Origin: Brenneria rubrifaciens
GTDB lineage: Bacteria; Pseudomonadota; Gammaproteobacteria; Enterobacterales; Enterobacteriaceae
Reading direction: 5' to 3'
Assembly (NCBI RefSeq): GCF_005484945.1
Contig: NZ_CP034035.1
Coordinates: forward strand, 2,108,001 to 2,172,000
Length of the DNA stretch: 64,000 nucleotides
Shown here: in pieces, positions 61,717-64,000 of the stretch
Position numbering within the stretch: the first letter of the stretch is position 1
Layout of the letters: each line of letters starts with the position of its first letter
The notes under the pieces: model-generated
Told to the model about the DNA's origin: nothing
What the model saw: only the letters and a program-made list of their open reading frames with translations
The model's database searches: none
Program-made: the position numbers and the translations under genes

Positions 61717-63168
61717 ATGTATATTTCGTCAAATGTAAATATGGCCAATAAAACACTCCCCACTTTTTTCATTCACGACTACGAAACGTTCGGCAAGCAT
61801 CCGGCACGCGATCGTCCCGCACAGTTTGCCGGTGTCCGCACTGATATGGACTTCAATATCATTGGTGATCCGCTGATTATTTACTGCAAGCCGACCGATG
61901 ACTATCTGCCTGAACCCGAAGCAGTGATGATCACCGGGATCACCCCCCAGTTGGCCATGATCAAAGGGGTGAATGAAGCCGAGTTTGCCCGCCATATTCA
62001 CGATGCTTTCAGCGTGCCCGGCACCTGTATTATGGGTTACAACAATATCCGGTTCGATGATGAAGTCAGCCGTAATATTTTTTACCGCAACTTTTATGAT
62101 CCCTATGCTTACAGTTGGCAGAACGGCAATTCCCGCTGGGATTTACTCGATGCGTTGCGTGCGTGTTACGCCTTGCGTCCTGAAGGCATTATCTGGCCTG
62201 AAAACGAGGAGGGGTTACCCAGCTTCAGGCTGGAGCATCTGACTAAAGCCAACAGCGTTGCGCACGAACACGCTCATGACGCGATGTCCGATGTCTATGC
62301 CACAATTGCCATGGCAAAATTGCTGAAACAGGCTCAGCCCAAGCTTTTCGATTATCTGTTCCAGCTACGTAATAAGAACAAAGTCAGCCAGTTGATTGAT
62401 ATTCCGCGAATGAAGCCGCTTGTGCATGTTTCCGGTATGTTCGGCGCGGCAAGAGGCAACACCAGTTGGGTAGTGCCGCTCGCCTGGCACCCGGATAACC
62501 GGAATGCCGTCATCATGTGCGATCTGACTGGTGATATGTCCCCCTTGATGACCCTGACCGTCGACGCGTTACGTGAACGCCTGTATACGCGGCGGGAACA
62601 ACTGGCCGACGATCAGAGCCCGGTGCCGATCAAGCTGGTTCATATCAACAAATGTCCGGTTCTTGCGCCTGCCAGCACGCTGCGGCCGGAAGACGCCGCT
62701 CGGCTGGGGATTGAACGTCAGCGCTGTCTGGATAATCTGGCTCTGCTGCGACAGAACACGCAGGTCAGGGAAAAAGTCGTTGAACTGTTTGCCGAATCTG
62801 CGGCGTTCCCGCCCGCCAGCGATGTCGATCTCCGGCTGTACGATGGCTTTTTCGGTGATGCGGATCGTATGTCCATGAAAATTATCCAAGAAACGGCGCC
62901 ACAGAATCTCCCGGCGCTGGATCTCAAATTTGTTGATAACCGTTTGGAGCCGCTGCTGTTCCGCTATCGTGCCCGTAACTTCCCCAGCACGCTCGATCAT
63001 GGTGAACAACAGCGTTGGTTACGTCACCGGCAGGCGATATTTTCCGCTGAGCGGCTACAAGAATACATTGCGGAATTGGATACGCTTTATCAGCGCTACG
63101 AGGGGGATAAACAAAAAACCGAATTAATTAAAGCGCTCTTTGCCCATGCCCAGGCATTGACCCGTTGA
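61717..63168 (+). CDS. sbcB: Exodeoxyribonuclease I
   Basis: The 483-aa protein (E. coli 475 aa) is a 3'-5' single-strand DNA exonuclease of the DEDDh family. The first exonuclease motif is FIHDYETFG near residue 17, then GYNNIRFDDEV, RWDLLDALRACYAL and HEHAHDAMSDVYATIAMAK. The C-terminal SH3-like and helical domains form the processivity clamp. An in-frame ATG at 61741 (MANKTLP) is an equally possible start; neither has a good ribosome site. It is divergent from the siderophore transporter. Confidence 0.95.
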   Translation: MYISSNVNMANKTLPTFFIHDYETFGKHPARDRPAQFAGVRTDMDFNIIGDPLIIYCKPTDDYLPEPEAVMITGITPQLAMIKGVNEAEFARHIHDAFSVPGTCIMGYNNIRFDDEVSRNIFYRNFYDPYAYSWQNGNSRWDLLDALRACYALRPEGIIWPENEEGLPSFRLEHLTKANSVAHEHAHDAMSDVYATIAMAKLLKQAQPKLFDYLFQLRNKNKVSQLIDIPRMKPLVHVSGMFGAARGNTSWVVPLAWHPDNRNAVIMCDLTGDMSPLMTLTVDALRERLYTRREQLADDQSPVPIKLVHINKCPVLAPASTLRPEDAARLGIERQRCLDNLALLRQNTQVREKVVELFAESAAFPPASDVDLRLYDGFFGDADRMSMKIIQETAPQNLPALDLKFVDNRLEPLLFRYRARNFPSTLDHGEQQRWLRHRQAIFSAERLQEYIAELDTLYQRYEGDKQKTELIKALFAHAQALTR

Positions 63169-63263
63169 CGGCTAGTCTTCCAATCATGGCGAACGGCGGT
63201 TTGATAAGGTGGCGGGCTGGATACCCGCCATAGTAAAGCGGAAGAAAAGGTGGTAGCAAAAAA

Positions 63264-64000
63264 TTACATATCCTGAAATTTCTTCTTTTTCTCAATCTGT
63301 AATCTTTCGAGATCAAAAATAATCTGCTGTAAATCGCGCTCCTGCGCGGCGGATAAAGCCAGAAATTTAAAGCTCAGGCGCTGGGTGAGTTTAATTTCAC
63401 CTTTGTTATCGACAGCTTTCACCGCAGACTGGCCGATAAACTGTAAGTCGACACAAAAGAATCCATATTCATCAAGGTCCATCTCAACCTTTTCAATAAT
63501 ATCGCCTTGTTTCAACAAATCTGACGTATCACGATCAGTGCACAAACTCAGTCCCCCCAGAGAGAGATCTTTGATCGTGAATTGAAAATGACTTTCATCG
63601 GGTAATTCCCCACGGCAGATTAGCGGCGGCCATAATGGGGTATTGATGCGAAAATAGTTTCTGCGTTGAATAAAATAAAGCTGCTCGGGAATGGCTGCGG
63701 TAAACGCCGGAAATCCTTGAAAATCGACAGTACGAACTATTTCCGCCTTGAACTCGACTTTAGCGCCCGCCGGTTCAGCGACAAAAGACAGCGAACCGGC
63801 ATACAACGCCCGACTGTTCTCGTGCTCCACACTACCTAGGTCAAAAACAAAGATATCATTATTGGGCATCACCTCGAGAATTTTACTGATAAACTGACCA
63901 TGAGAGTGATTAATCATTACGGCCGTGTCATTTTTCTTTAATTCGCGTAGCGTCGCGCAGATAGCCAGTTTATTTCGTTTAACAAACTGTTCATTTATAT
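63264..64000 (-). CDS. ycgR: Flagellar brake protein YcgR, N terminus outside window
   Basis: The frame runs open to the window edge. The residues NEQFVKRNKLAICATLRELK before the Met at 63917 align with the E. coli YcgR N terminus, so that Met is internal and only a few residues are missing. An N-terminal YcgR domain is followed by a PilZ domain with the cyclic-di-GMP motifs QRRNYFRI and DLSLGGL. Bound to c-di-GMP, YcgR slows the flagellar motor. The presence of ycgR implies a flagellated lineage. Confidence 0.92.
   Translation of the reverse strand, partial: INEQFVKRNKLAICATLRELKKNDTAVMINHSHGQFISKILEVMPNNDIFVFDLGSVEHENSRALYAGSLSFVAEPAGAKVEFKAEIVRTVDFQGFPAFTAAIPEQLYFIQRRNYFRINTPLWPPLICRGELPDESHFQFTIKDLSLGGLSLCTDRDTSDLLKQGDIIEKVEMDLDEYGFFCVDLQFIGQSAVKAVDNKGEIKLTQRLSFKFLALSAAQERDLQQIIFDLERLQIEKKKKFQDM

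Noticed and set aside
63211-63229. GGCGGG/CCCGCC hairpin after sbcB as a terminator
   Set aside because: Short stem without a T tract on either strand.

Overview
The window is chromosomal DNA from a gamma-proteobacterium of the Enterobacterales. Family Pectobacteriaceae (the Pectobacterium, Dickeya, Brenneria, Lonsdalea group) is the best fit. Almost every gene is a close relative of an E. coli K-12 gene and lies in blocks syntenic with the E. coli 22-25 min and 41-45 min regions, but many E. coli genes between the blocks are absent. The genus cannot be fixed from the sequence alone.

Layout: 1-5.5 kb holds cmoA (partial), cmoB, cutC, yecM, a candidate small membrane protein and argS. 5.5-12.3 kb holds murJ, a decayed yceH, rimJ/mdtH (divergent), grxB, yceB, ycdY, a ycdX remnant and tRNA-Ser(GGA). 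12.4-23.4 kb holds rmf, the pqiABC envelope lipid-transport operon, uup, rlmKL, ycbX, zapC and pyrD. 23.6-35.4 kb holds pepN, pncB, asnS, an OmpF-type porin with a recognisable OmpR-type control region, aspC, gloC, mepK and ldtD. 35.6-39.9 kb is an acquired segment between ldtD and mukB. 39.9-49.0 kb holds the mukFEB condensin operon with cmoM, then elyC and ycbJ. 49.0-51.0 kb is an accessory patch of decayed insertion sequences and unknown genes. 51.0-57.1 kb holds kdsB, ycaR, lpxK, msbA and the comEC/rec2 homologue. 57.4-64 kb holds tmaR, a four-gene ferric-siderophore ABC transporter with a Fur-like site, sbcB and ycgR (partial).

The most unusual part is 35.6-39.9 kb. A strikingly G+C-rich three-gene operon (short-chain dehydrogenase, alpha/beta hydrolase, short-chain dehydrogenase) sits between two inverted, diverged copies of an IS630-family remnant. 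Just downstream of it is an orphan copy of an ilvGMEDA-type leader peptide and attenuator. The two dehydrogenases share an unusual insert after the second beta strand, so they may act on related substrates with the hydrolase between them. Other items worth a look are a lineage-specific membrane-anchored protein whose frame is broken in a seven-G tract, a porin whose constriction-loop glutamate is replaced by alanine, and several gene remnants (yceH, ycdX, IS3, two IS630 types) that point to ongoing genome decay.

Functional themes: envelope biogenesis (murJ, pqiABC, lpxK, msbA, kdsB, elyC, mepK, ldtD, ompF), the tRNA wobble-uridine cmo5U/mcmo5U pathway (cmoA, cmoB, cmoM), translation (argS, asnS, uup, rlmKL, rimJ, rmf) and chromosome organisation (mukFEB, zapC, sbcB). 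No CRISPR array, prophage or rRNA operon was seen.
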